Source: an uncultured Acidimicrobiales bacterium
GTDB taxonomy: Bacteria; Actinomycetota; Acidimicrobiia; Acidimicrobiales; AC-14
DNA length: 34,072 nt
Assembly (NCBI GenBank): GCA_902805665.1
Contig: CADCTB010000014.1
Coordinates: 1 to 34,072 of the forward strand
Direction: 5' to 3'
A model generated the notes under the pieces. That model searched no databases. It had not been told where the DNA came from and worked only from the letters and a program-made list of their open reading frames with translations. The position numbers were made by a program, and so were the translations under genes. Of this stretch, positions 6,993-14,234 are shown piece after piece (position 1 is the stretch's first letter; every line of letters begins with the position of its first letter).

Positions 6993-8075
6993 TCAGGTAC
7001 GGCGCACTGCGAGGATCGCCACGTCGTCACGGATGGGCCCGGTGGCGAAGTCCCGGGCCGCAGCGAGCAACGACTTGCACAGGACGTCGGCCGCCACTCC
7101 GGGGTCACGCCGGATGTGGGCGGCGATGCGCTCCTCACCGAAGAGCTGACCACCGGCCCGGGCCTCGGCCAGGCCGTCGGTGTAGAGCACGAGGAGGTCG
7201 CCGTGATCGAGGGCGACCTCGCGACTGGCGTAGGACGCCTTCGGGTTGAGCGTGAGCAGCGGTCCGGTCGAACGCAGAGGGCGGACCTCGCCGTCGTGCC
7301 ACAGCCAGGCGGGCGGGTGACCGGCGGAGGCGTAGCGCAGGGTGCCGGCGGCCTGGTCGAACACGACGAGGCAGAGAGAGACGAACTCCTCGTTGCGGGT
7401 CTGGGCGGAGATGACGGCGTTGAGCTCCTCGAGCGCCTGGGCCGGGTCTCGGTACTGGCGCAGGAACACCCGCAGGAGGTATTTGACCTGGAAGGCGGTG
7501 ATCGACGGCTCGATCCCGTGGCCGGAGACGTCGCCGATCACTGCGGCCACCCGCTGGGGGCCGGTGGGGGTTATGTCGTAGAAGTCGCCGGCCATGAGGC
7601 CGGTGCCCGGCTCGTAGGCCCGTCCGACCTCGAAGCCCTCGAACTCGGGCAGGTCCTGGGGCGCCAGCCGGGCGGCCCAGCGTCTGGGCGCCAGGTTCTC
7701 CTGGGAGAGGACCTCCTCGGCCCGGCGCTCGAGGCTGGCCCGCTCCTCGATGAGGTCGGCCTCGGCGAGGAAGCGCTGCCCCCAGACGAGCGTCATGGCG
7801 ATGGGAACGAGCAAGAGCACCATGGTCAGACGGGTCCAGGCGCCTACGAAGGCGGCTCCCACGCAGACGACCGCCACCACGGTGTAGAGCAGGGTGGTGT
7901 GGACCTCTTTGCGGTACGCCGAGCGGGCCAGGCCGGACGCCATGGTGCCGGACGAGCCGCTTCCCTCCAGCAGGCGTCGCCAGGAGCGTTGCAGTCGCAG
8001 CGCCGATCGGGCCCAGATGACCGCGGCCACCACGCATGCGAACGAAGCAACCAGCAGAAGTGGGTAACGGACCAT
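6993..8075 (-). CDS. Membrane-anchored PP2C/SpoIIE-type serine phosphatase
   Basis: A 360-residue protein with membrane helices at the N-terminus (about 4-22 and 61-98), a short coiled-coil linker (101-125) and a SpoIIE/PP2C phosphatase domain (about 145-358). Metal-binding and catalytic motifs are visible: AGDFYD (162-167), GDVSGHG (181-187), YASAGHPPA, LVLYTDGLAEAR and the final DDVAIL (350-355). Such enzymes usually dephosphorylate anti-anti-sigma (STAS) proteins in partner-switching stress circuits; no anti-sigma or STAS gene is in this window, so the target is elsewhere. A -10 box TAGGAT lies 11 nt before the ATG, and the der terminator separates it from the gene upstream. It has no recognisable extracellular sensor domain, only the short segments between helices. 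Confidence 0.92.
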   Translation of the reverse strand: MVRYPLLLVASFACVVAAVIWARSALRLQRSWRRLLEGSGSSGTMASGLARSAYRKEVHTTLLYTVVAVVCVGAAFVGAWTRLTMVLLLVPIAMTLVWGQRFLAEADLIEERASLERRAEEVLSQENLAPRRWAARLAPQDLPEFEGFEVGRAYEPGTGLMAGDFYDITPTGPQRVAAVIGDVSGHGIEPSITAFQVKYLLRVFLRQYRDPAQALEELNAVISAQTRNEEFVSLCLVVFDQAAGTLRYASAGHPPAWLWHDGEVRPLRSTGPLLTLNPKASYASREVALDHGDLLVLYTDGLAEARAGGQLFGEERIAAHIRRDPGVAADVLCKSLLAAARDFATGPIRDDVAILAVRRT

Positions 8076-8086
8076 GCCCGCTGAAG

Positions 8087-8092
8087 ATCCTA
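8087..8092 (-). promoter_or_regulatory. -10 box of the SpoIIE phosphatase gene
   Basis: TAGGAT on the minus strand ends 11 nt before the ATG at 8075, so the expected transcript would have a leader of only about 4-5 nt. It fits the TANNNT pattern seen before several genes here. No clear -35 is seen. Confidence 0.4.
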
Positions 8093-8112
8093 GACCTGTG
8101 GAAGGGCCGTAG

Positions 8113-8138
8113 CTGCCCCGACGCCCTCAGCGGGGCAG
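8113..8138 (-). terminator. Terminator after der
   Basis: CTGCCCCG and CGGGGCAG (8 bp, perfect) enclose a 10-nt loop just after the der stop codon. It separates der from the SpoIIE gene, which has its own -10 box. Confidence 0.65.
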
Positions 8139-8140
8139 GA

Positions 8141-9439
8141 TCAGCTTGTCCGGCTGCGGACCCGTAGCTTCAGCGGCGTCGGGCCGAAGCCGAAGTGCTC
8201 CCGGATCCGGCGCTCCAGGTAGCGGAGGTACGGAGCCGGCAGGGCCCGGTTGGTGAAGAGCGTGAAGGTGGGCGGATCGGTGGCGCCCTGGGTGGCGTAG
8301 AGCACCCGGGCGTTGGGCGCGGGCTGCTGGGCCTGGGCCGCCTGGACCACCTCGTTGAGCTCCCGCGTCGGTACCCGGCGGTGGTAGGCCTCGATGGCCT
8401 CCTGGATGGCGGGCAGCAGCCGCTGGACGCCCTTGCCGGTCAGGGCGCTGATCTTGAGCACCGGCGCGTAGCCGAGGAAGGCAAGCCGGTCGGCGACCTC
8501 CTCACTGATCTCCGCCCGGGCGTCGGCGCCGAGAAGGTCGTACTTGTTGAGGACGATGAGCACCGGGCTGCCGGCCACGTCGATCCGCTCGGCCAGGCGC
8601 TGGTCCTGGTGAGTCACGCCTTCGGAGGCGTCGATCACCAGCATGGCGGCGTCGGCCCGGTCGACGGTCTGCAGGGCACGCACGAGCGAGTAGTACTCGG
8701 TCCCCTCGACGATCTTGCTCTTGCGGCGCATGCCGGCGGTGTCGATGAAGCGGATGGGACCGTCCGGGGTCTCGACGACCGTGTCGATGGAGTCGCGGGT
8801 GGTGCCGGGCTGATCGTGGACGACGGAGCGGTCGTCGCCGATGAGCCGGTTGAACAGGGTCGACTTGCCCACGTTGGGCCGGCCCACGACTGCGATCGAC
8901 GGGACCTTGAGCGTGTCGTCGGCCGGCAGCTCCTCGGGCCCGGGCGGCGGGAGCCGCTCGAAGACCGCGTCGAGCAGGTCGCCCACCTGGCGGCCGTGCA
9001 GGGCGCTCACCGCCGTGGGCTCGCCCAGGCCGAGGCGGGCGAAGTCCCAGGCGTCGGTCTCCCGGTGCTCACTGTCGACCTTGTTGACGACCATCAGAAC
9101 CGGGCGCTTGGCCCGGCGCAGGACGGCTGCCACCTTGTCGTCGTCCTCGGTGACACCGACAGTCGCGTCGGTCACGAACAGGACGACGTCGGCGCCCTTG
9201 ATGGCTCGCTCGGCCTGTTCGCTGACCTTGGCGTCGAGGCCGTCGCCGGCGGCCATCCAGCCACCGGTGTCGACGATCAGGAAGCGCCGGCCCCGCCAGT
9301 CGGTCTCGAGCTCCTTGCGATCGCGGGTCACGCCCGGCTGCTCCTCGACGATGGCCTCCCGCCGGCCGACGATGCGGTTGACCAGGGTGGACTTGCCCAC
9401 GTTGGGCCGCCCCACGATGGCGATGACAGGGAGGCTCAT
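8141..9439 (-). CDS. der: Ribosome biogenesis GTPase Der (EngA)
   Basis: An essential double GTPase that helps mature the 50S ribosomal subunit. The 432-residue protein has two tandem G domains, each with a GRPNVGKST P-loop (first at 10-18), DTGG and DTAG switch motifs, and NKVD and NKYD guanine-specificity motifs, followed by the KH-like C-terminal domain (roughly 350-432) ending FGFGPTPLKLRVRSR, as in the family. Length is normal. The ATG has a GGAGG about 10 nt upstream and also overlaps the stop of a 26-codon small ORF that fills the gap from the DUF512 gene. A strong hairpin follows the stop. Confidence 0.98.
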   Translation of the reverse strand: MSLPVIAIVGRPNVGKSTLVNRIVGRREAIVEEQPGVTRDRKELETDWRGRRFLIVDTGGWMAAGDGLDAKVSEQAERAIKGADVVLFVTDATVGVTEDDDKVAAVLRRAKRPVLMVVNKVDSEHRETDAWDFARLGLGEPTAVSALHGRQVGDLLDAVFERLPPPGPEELPADDTLKVPSIAVVGRPNVGKSTLFNRLIGDDRSVVHDQPGTTRDSIDTVVETPDGPIRFIDTAGMRRKSKIVEGTEYYSLVRALQTVDRADAAMLVIDASEGVTHQDQRLAERIDVAGSPVLIVLNKYDLLGADARAEISEEVADRLAFLGYAPVLKISALTGKGVQRLLPAIQEAIEAYHRRVPTRELNEVVQAAQAQQPAPNARVLYATQGATDPPTFTLFTNRALPAPYLRYLERRIREHFGFGPTPLKLRVRSRTS

Positions 9440-9516
9440 CGGGTTGCCGCCTCCGGCGCCTGCGCCGCTGAGCGGGGCTCTCTGCTCGATGGTTCGTTCG
9501 CCTGCGGCTCTCTCAC
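9436..9516 (-). CDS. Candidate 26-aa linker ORF between the DUF512 gene and der
   Basis: The GTG (9516-9514) overlaps the TGA of the DUF512 gene (GTGA), and its own TGA overlaps the ATG of der (ATGA), so one reading frame bridges the 73-nt gap with 4-nt overlaps at both ends. The peptide is VREPQANEPSSREPRSAAQA followed by PEAATR, Arg/Glu/Pro/Ala-rich and without a known motif. It could be a real short peptide, a device for ribosome re-initiation, or a frame coincidence. A GGAGG within its 3' end can serve der. Confidence 0.25.
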   Translation of the reverse strand: MREPQANEPSSREPRSAAQAPEAATR

Positions 9517-10874
9517 AGTTGCAGGGCCTGACGTAGGGAGATGCCGTCGGAGCGGATGACTTCGACGGGGCGGGGCAGGTCCTCGGGCTTGGTGCCGTCC
9601 AGGAAGAGGCCGCCGGACAGGCAGACGTCGGGCAGGAGGTACCGGTGGCCCTCGGGTTGGGCGGCCAGCACGGGAGCGAGGTCCTCGCCGACCAGCAGGC
9701 CGGTGACGCCGATGTTGCCGCCGAAGAACCGGTTGGGGACGGGAAGGACGCGGACGTCGGGCCGGCCCAGCCCCGCCACCAGGGGCTCGATGACGGCGGC
9801 GCCGTACTCGCCGGTGAGGACCGCTACCGGTGCGTTGCGGCGGGGGGTCAGGCTGATCATGCCGTCCGTGCGAGGGGCGCGATAGCCCTCGGCCGGCGCT
9901 CCGTCGACCCAGGCGAAGAAGCCGGGCTGGACTCCGACGCCCGATTCGGCCTCGACCTCGCCGGCCAGCTCCATCTGGAAGGCCCGAGCCATGCCGATGC
10001 CGTTCTCGTGCTGCGGGAAGCCCTCGTACGCCTCGGCGGCAGGGAACGGCCGCCCGGCCAGCAGGTAGTACTCGTCGGCGGCGAACACCAGCCGGCGACC
10101 GAGCACCGACCGGAAGACGTCCTGCCAGTCCTCCACCACGTCGACGACCGCCCGGGCCTCGTCGACCGTGTGCGGGCGCATCGACGCCTCGGTGTTGTAG
10201 CGGCTGACCCCGAGGGGCACGACGCAGGCGGTGGCCAGCTCGGGGTACTGGTCGAGGATGCCGATGAGCGTGTCGTCGAGGACGGCGCCGTCGTTCACCC
10301 CCGGGCAGACCACGACCTGGCCGTGCACCTCGATGCCGTGGTCGAGCAGGGCCCGCAGCCAGCGCAGGCTGGTGGCCCCTCGCCGGTTCCGGAGCATGTG
10401 CGCCCGCAGCTCGGGGTCGGTGGCATGGATGCTCACGTTGAGGGGGCTGAGCCGCTCGGTGACCACCCGCTCCAGGTCCATCTCGGTGAACCGGGTGAGG
10501 GTGGTGAAGTTCCCGTACAGGAACGACAGCCGGTAGTCGTCGTCCTTCAGGTAGAGGCTCTGGCGCATCGACGGCGGAAGCTGGTGGATGAAGCAGAACT
10601 CGCAGTGGTTGTCGCAGGTGCGGACCTTGTCGAACAGGGCGGAGGACACCTCGGCCCCAAGGGCCTGGCCGTCGGCCTTCTCCACCGTCACCTCGAAGTC
10701 GAGACCGCCCCGGCGCACCTCCATCTCGACGTCGGCCTCGTCGGCCAGCAGGCGCCACTCGATGACGTCGCGGGGCCGCCGCCCGGCCAGGGAGACCACC
10801 TCGTCGCCCGGCTGGAGACCGGCTCGGGACGCCGGAGATCCGGGCGCGACAGCGACAACCCGGGGGAGGGACAC
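9513..10874 (-). CDS. DUF512-family radical SAM protein with N-terminal PDZ-like domain
   Basis: A 453-residue conserved protein. Residues 1-60 form a PDZ-like domain (SPASRAGLQPGDEVVSLAGR). The motif CDNHCEFC (87-94) is the Cx3Cx2C ligand set for a radical-SAM [4Fe-4S] cluster, followed by FIHQLP, the family blocks LYLKDDDYRLSFLYGN and TTLTRF, and the DUF512 C-terminal domain with PNRFFGGNIGVTGL. Its reaction is unknown; the family is widely conserved beside der. The GTG at 10874 is chosen because the preserved PDZ sequence starts there and a -10 TATCCT lies 7 nt upstream (leaderless). The longer upstream frame runs through a repeat and the divergent promoter and is rejected. Confidence 0.9.
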   Translation of the reverse strand: MSLPRVVAVAPGSPASRAGLQPGDEVVSLAGRRPRDVIEWRLLADEADVEMEVRRGGLDFEVTVEKADGQALGAEVSSALFDKVRTCDNHCEFCFIHQLPPSMRQSLYLKDDDYRLSFLYGNFTTLTRFTEMDLERVVTERLSPLNVSIHATDPELRAHMLRNRRGATSLRWLRALLDHGIEVHGQVVVCPGVNDGAVLDDTLIGILDQYPELATACVVPLGVSRYNTEASMRPHTVDEARAVVDVVEDWQDVFRSVLGRRLVFAADEYYLLAGRPFPAAEAYEGFPQHENGIGMARAFQMELAGEVEAESGVGVQPGFFAWVDGAPAEGYRAPRTDGMISLTPRRNAPVAVLTGEYGAAVIEPLVAGLGRPDVRVLPVPNRFFGGNIGVTGLLVGEDLAPVLAAQPEGHRYLLPDVCLSGGLFLDGTKPEDLPRPVEVIRSDGISLRQALQL

Positions 10875-10881
10875 GCCCAAC

Positions 10882-10887
10882 AGGATA
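10882..10887 (-). promoter_or_regulatory. -10 box, leaderless start of the DUF512 gene
   Basis: TATCCT on the minus strand is separated from the GTG start by 7 nt, so transcription should begin at or next to the start codon. No Shine-Dalgarno is present, which supports leaderless translation. Confidence 0.55.
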
Positions 10888-10909
10888 CGGGAGCGGGGCG
10901 CATACCCCA

Positions 10910-10973
10910 GCCGGCGGGGTTGGGCCCCCGCCGGCAGCCACGGGCGTGGTCGCAAGACCCGGGTGCCCGTGGC
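10910..10973 (+). repeat. Double-hairpin repeat, copy 1 (intergenic)
   Basis: Hairpin 1: GCCGGCGGGG (10910-10919) pairs with CCCCGCCGGC (10926-10935), 10 bp, loop of 6. After AG comes hairpin 2: GCCACGGGC (10937-10945) pairs with GCCCGTGGC (10965-10973), 9 bp, with an inner GGTC/GACC stem and a GCAA loop. The same two-hairpin layout occurs at 27065-27130 with paired base changes. It lies between the promoters of the DUF512 gene and ispH. Confidence 0.7.
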
Positions 10974-10994
10974 CAGAAAATGGAGACCGGCCGG

Positions 10995-11000
10995 TAGGCT
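10995..11000 (+). promoter_or_regulatory. -10 box, leaderless start of ispH
   Basis: TAGGCT is followed by 6 nt (GGTGGG) and the GTG start. The distance suits transcription starting at the start codon itself. The GGTGGG could also act as a weak ribosome binding site if a longer transcript exists. Confidence 0.5.
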
Positions 11001-11006
11001 GGTGGG

Positions 11007-12047
11007 GTGGACGTCGACCGGGTGCTGCTGGCCGCGCCGCGCGGGTTCTGCGCGGGCGTCGAGATGGCCATCAAGGCCCTGGGTTGGATGATCCGGGTCT
11101 TCGAGCCGCCCGTGTACTGCTACCACGAGATCGTCCACAACGGCGTGGTCGTCGACCGGTTCCGCCGGCTGGGCGTGGTCTTCGTCGACGACGTGTCCGA
11201 GGTGCCTCCGGGAGCGCCGCTCATGCTCAGCGCCCACGGCTCGGCGCCCGAGGTGGTCGAGGCGGCACGGGCGGGCGGTGGGTTCGTGGTCGATGCCGTC
11301 TGCCCGCTGGTGACCAAGGTCCACCACGAGGTCAAGGTCCGGGCCGGCAAGGGGTTCTCCATCCTCTATGTCGGCCACGAGGGCCACGACGAGGCGGTCG
11401 GCACCATGGCCGTGGCCCCGGAATCCATCCACCTGGTCGAGTCCGAGGAGCAGGTGGCGGCTCTGCCGGATCCCGAGGGTCCGGTGGCCCTGTTGGCCCA
11501 GACCACGCTCAGCCACCAGGACTGGGCCGGCGTGCTCGACGCCGCTCGCCGGCGCTTTCCCGACCTTTGGATGCCCGGCAAGAGCGACCTGTGCTTCGCC
11601 ACCACCAACCGCCAGTCGGCCCTCACCGAGATCGCCGGCAAGGCCGACGCCATCGTGGTGATCGGCTCGGCCAACTCCTCGAACACGGTGGCGCTGGAGA
11701 AGGAGGCCCGCAACGCCGGCTGCCCCCGAGTCTACCGGGTCAACGGGCCCGACGAGCTGCCCGACGATCTCTCCGGCGTGGTGGGCGTCACCGCCGGCGC
11801 ATCGGCGCCCGAGGAGCTGGTGCGGGAGGTCATCGCCCGCCTCGACCCGAAACTGGGGGTCGAGGAGGTCACCGTCACCACCGAGGACGAATACTTCCCC
11901 CCGCCCCGGGAGCTACGCGAGCTGCTCAGCGCCCTCGACGCGGTGGCCAGCGTCACCCTGGGGGCTGCGCCGCCCTCCCGGTCGGCGTTCTCCGACGACC
12001 GCCAGCGGGCGGCAAGTGACGTGCTCGACGCCCTCGCCCTGGGCTAG
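11007..12047 (+). CDS. ispH: 4-hydroxy-3-methylbut-2-enyl diphosphate reductase IspH
   Basis: Last step of the MEP isoprenoid pathway: HMBPP is reduced to IPP and DMAPP at a [4Fe-4S] cluster. The 346-residue protein has the three cluster cysteines in PRGFCAGV (Cys15), DAVCPLVTKVH (Cys99) and KSDLCFATTNRQ (Cys196), the substrate histidines in HEIVHN (40-45) and SAHGSAPE (77), and GHEGHDEAVGT. The C-terminal TTEDEYFPPP block is typical. Length is slightly above the usual 310-330. The GTG at 11007 follows a -10 box directly. Its TAG and the TAG of the converging neighbour share the same CTAG tetranucleotide. Assignment firm. Confidence 0.97.
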   Translation: MDVDRVLLAAPRGFCAGVEMAIKALGWMIRVFEPPVYCYHEIVHNGVVVDRFRRLGVVFVDDVSEVPPGAPLMLSAHGSAPEVVEAARAGGGFVVDAVCPLVTKVHHEVKVRAGKGFSILYVGHEGHDEAVGTMAVAPESIHLVESEEQVAALPDPEGPVALLAQTTLSHQDWAGVLDAARRRFPDLWMPGKSDLCFATTNRQSALTEIAGKADAIVVIGSANSSNTVALEKEARNAGCPRVYRVNGPDELPDDLSGVVGVTAGASAPEELVREVIARLDPKLGVEEVTVTTEDEYFPPPRELRELLSALDAVASVTLGAAPPSRSAFSDDRQRAASDVLDALALG

Positions 12048-12745
12048 ACGACGTTGAAGGTGGTCGTGAACTCGTAGGTGAAGGAGGCGAAGTTCCACCT
12101 CGCCACCGCCGTGTAGGGACCGAGAGGCGCCCGGCCGCAGCCCGGCTCATGGCACAGACGCTGGTCCCAGGACCCGGAGTGGGTGATCGTCTGCCCCGGG
12201 CGCAACGGGACATCGGCGAAGGAGTCGGCGATCACGCTCTGACTGATGATGGTTTTCCCCGCGTCCTTGAACGCGCTGGTGAACCCGTAGCCGTTGTAGA
12301 AGCACGTGTCCGCCGACTTGTTGCGAAGCGTGCTGGTGACCGTCACCTCCTGGTTGGGCCGGTAGCTGGGTTCGTTGGTGTCGATGGTGACTTCGATCTG
12401 GGCCGGTTTGCAGGAGGGCACTGCCCCGGTCGTGGTCGTCGGCGAGCCCGGCGGCCTGGTGGTGGTGACCCGCGGGACGGTGGTGGTGACTCGTCCACGG
12501 CGGGCAGTGGTCGGCGTCGACGTGACGCTGCTCGAGGGCGGTGTCGACGTGACGATGACCGGGACGGTGGTGGTGGTGTCGGGAACGGTGGACGAGGTGG
12601 TGTCCGCCGGTTGCTCGGTCGTCGTCGGCGGAGCCTGGGCGGCAGTCTCCTCGGAGTTGTCCCGGGTGGCGGCCACTGCGATGCCTGCTCCGGCCAGGAT
12701 CAGTGCCGCCAGTCCGAGTGCCAGGAGCCGCCTAGGTATCACCAC
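12044..12745 (-). CDS. Secreted/membrane-anchored protein with Thr/Pro linker and BsuPI-like C-terminal domain
   Basis: A 233-residue protein with an N-terminal signal or anchor helix (RRLLALGLAALILAGAGIAV), a Thr/Pro/Ser-rich linker (about 35-108) and a C-terminal beta domain of about 120 residues. The domain contains YRPNQEVTVTSTLRNKS, DTCFYNGYG, LRPGQTI, the block SWDQRLCHEPGC and PYTAVARWN. It aligns along its length with the C-terminal domain of the gene just upstream (12776-13687), so the two are tandem paralogues. The pattern of a polar strand, 'pG.t....Wdq' and 'pGtY.a.a.w' resembles the BsuPI (intracellular proteinase inhibitor) fold. The conserved Cys residues could form disulfides outside the cell. 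The GTG start lies 5 nt after a TAGGGT -10 box, so it has its own promoter. Function unknown. Confidence 0.75.
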   Translation of the reverse strand: MVIPRRLLALGLAALILAGAGIAVAATRDNSEETAAQAPPTTTEQPADTTSSTVPDTTTTVPVIVTSTPPSSSVTSTPTTARRGRVTTTVPRVTTTRPPGSPTTTTGAVPSCKPAQIEVTIDTNEPSYRPNQEVTVTSTLRNKSADTCFYNGYGFTSAFKDAGKTIISQSVIADSFADVPLRPGQTITHSGSWDQRLCHEPGCGRAPLGPYTAVARWNFASFTYEFTTTFNVV

Positions 12746-12750
12746 GCGTA

Positions 12751-12756
12751 ACCCTA
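12751..12756 (-). promoter_or_regulatory. -10 box before the BsuPI-like gene
   Basis: TAGGGT on the minus strand ends 5 nt before the GTG at 12745 (a second GTG follows directly). It indicates separate transcription of this paralogue from the sigma-factor operon, probably leaderless. Confidence 0.4.
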
Positions 12757-12775
12757 CGACCTCACACTGTGGTTG

Positions 12776-13687
12776 TCACGAAGTGATCCGGAACGACACC
12801 CGCCCGCTGTACGGCCCGCTTTCGTTCCAGTCCGCCACGGCCACGTAGGTGCCGGCGGGCACCTGGGCGCACGAGGATCCGGAGCAGTCCTGCTGGTCCC
12901 AGGTGAAGGCGCTGGTGAAGGTCTTCCCCGGCTCCGCCCTCACCGGCATCCGCAGCTCCAGGGTGTACGCGAACGAGCCGACGGTCTTGCCGGCGGCATC
13001 GACGATGCGGAAGAAGGCCCGGGTCGGGAGCAGGCAGGTGGTCGCCGACGCGTTCTCCAGGGTCGACGACCCCCGTACCGTTTCCCCTGGCGCATACGAG
13101 CCCTTCTCCGTCGTGACGGAGACGGCGACGTCTGCGGCGGGGCAGGCCGCCACCTGGGGATCGTTCGTCGGGGGCCCCGCCGGCGGGCCTGCGGCGGTAC
13201 CCGATCCACCGACTCCGCTGTTCCCGGATGGCGGGCTGGGCGCCGGCCGGACGACGGGATCGTCGGCCGGCAAGGCGGACGTGGGGGGGGCGCGCGGTGG
13301 CGGCGGCTCCGAACCGTTGACGGACGCGGCCCGGCTGTGCACCTCGGCGGTGGTGGTGGGTGACAGGCCGCCCGACGGTGGTATCGGTTCCACCGTCGTG
13401 GCTCCGTCGGATCCCGGGACGTCGCCGTTCGCCGCGGTGGTCGTCGTCGGGGGGCTCGAGACGTCACCCGTGACCGAAGGCGCCGAGCTCGGCGGGAGAC
13501 CGGTGGCGGTCAGCTCGACTCCGCGATCTGCTTCCCCCAGGAACGCCGCCATCGCGCTGACCGGCACCACCAGGGCGAGCGCGCCGACCAGCACGGTCGC
13601 CATCCGGCGACGTCGCCGGATGCGCTCGCCACGTCGCTGCACCTCGGCCAGCCACTCCTCACGCGAACGGGATTCGGTCCACGGCAA
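12776..13687 (-). CDS. Membrane protein downstream of an ECF sigma factor, BsuPI-like C-terminal domain (putative sensor or anti-sigma)
   Basis: A 303-residue protein: a charged cytoplasmic N-terminus (1-28, ending RIRRRRR), one membrane helix (about 29-48), a long Pro/Thr/Ser/Gly-rich outer linker (about 60-185), and a C-terminal beta domain with SYAPGETVRGSSTLENAS, AEPGKTFTSAFTWDQQDC and PAGTYVAVADWNE, paralogous to the next gene. The TTG start (13687) lies 7 nt after a near-perfect GGAGGAGGTGA ribosome binding site inside the end of the sigma-factor gene, so the two are co-translated. Position and topology suggest a partner of that sigma factor, but the cytoplasmic part is only 28 residues and has no HxxxCxxC zinc anti-sigma motif. 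It is therefore not a classical anti-sigma factor. Confidence 0.75.
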   Translation of the reverse strand: MPWTESRSREEWLAEVQRRGERIRRRRRMATVLVGALALVVPVSAMAAFLGEADRGVELTATGLPPSSAPSVTGDVSSPPTTTTAANGDVPGSDGATTVEPIPPSGGLSPTTTAEVHSRAASVNGSEPPPPRAPPTSALPADDPVVRPAPSPPSGNSGVGGSGTAAGPPAGPPTNDPQVAACPAADVAVSVTTEKGSYAPGETVRGSSTLENASATTCLLPTRAFFRIVDAAGKTVGSFAYTLELRMPVRAEPGKTFTSAFTWDQQDCSGSSCAQVPAGTYVAVADWNESGPYSGRVSFRITS

Positions 13688-14234
13688 TGGGAGTCACCTC
13701 CTCCAGGCCGGCGCCCATGCGGGCGCGCAGGCCGTTCAAGCCCCGGTGGATGTGCGTCTTGACGCTGCCGAGGGAGATCCCGAGGGCGAGGGCCACCTCT
13801 CGGTCTGACAACCCGCCGAGGTAACGCAGAGCCACCGCCTGCCGCTGCCGGGGCGCCAGGGTGAGCAGGGCGGCGTTGAGCGCGAGGCGCAGCTCCACCC
13901 CTTCCTCGAAGTGGCCCTCCGGTACCGGAATCACCTCGGGCGGTCGCCGTCGGAGGCGGTCGATGGCCAGGTTCGTAGCCACCTTGAGCACCCAGCCGTC
14001 GCGGTAGGGCAGTCCGGAGACCTTGGGCCAGCGGGCGTACGCCCGGGCCATGGCTTCGGCGGCCACGTCCTCGGCGGCGGTCCGATCTCCGAGCAGCCGG
14101 GTGGCCAGCCGCACCGCCCGGGGGAAGAGCTCGTCGAAGGCCTCCTCGAATCCGTCGTCCGGTTCGGTGCGGGCTACCCGCCGGCGGCTGCCGGCCCCGA
14201 ACCGTCCGCCCGAGGAGACCGCCCCGTCGCTCAC
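13659..14234 (-). CDS. ECF RNA polymerase sigma factor (SigE-like)
   Basis: A 191-residue sigma-70 family protein with region 2 (about 28-95: DELFPRAVRLATRLLGD, AEDVAAEAMARAYARW, WVLKVATNLAIDRLRRR) and region 4 (about 118-178: LTLAPRQRQAVALRYLGGLS, EVALALGISLGSVKTHIHRG). It directs RNA polymerase to a small stress or envelope regulon. An extra 28-residue Ser/Arg/Gly-rich N-terminus precedes region 2. The GTG start overlaps the plsC stop (GTGA), which suggests that basal expression is coupled to the housekeeping run; an internal start nearer region 2 is possible. The membrane protein immediately downstream, overlapping by 29 bp, is the likely signalling partner. Confidence 0.92.
   Translation of the reverse strand: MSDGAVSSGGRFGAGSRRRVARTEPDDGFEEAFDELFPRAVRLATRLLGDRTAAEDVAAEAMARAYARWPKVSGLPYRDGWVLKVATNLAIDRLRRRPPEVIPVPEGHFEEGVELRLALNAALLTLAPRQRQAVALRYLGGLSDREVALALGISLGSVKTHIHRGLNGLRARMGAGLEEVTPIAVDRIPFA

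Noticed and set aside
8195-9559. Long plus-strand open frame of 454 codons antisense to der
   Set aside because: der is unmistakable on the minus strand; the plus frame is Val/Gly/Leu/Asp-rich as expected for the complement of GC-rich codons and has no domain.
10875-11516. Upstream extension of the DUF512 reading frame into ispH
   Set aside because: The extension is antisense to ispH and crosses the divergent promoters and a repeat. The conserved PDZ-like start and the -10 box place the start at 10874.
13170-13190. GGCCCCGCCGGCGGGCC palindrome as a third copy of the double-hairpin repeat
   Set aside because: Only the core of hairpin 1 is similar, hairpin 2 is absent, and it encodes a Pro/Gly linker; chance similarity in GC-rich DNA is likely.
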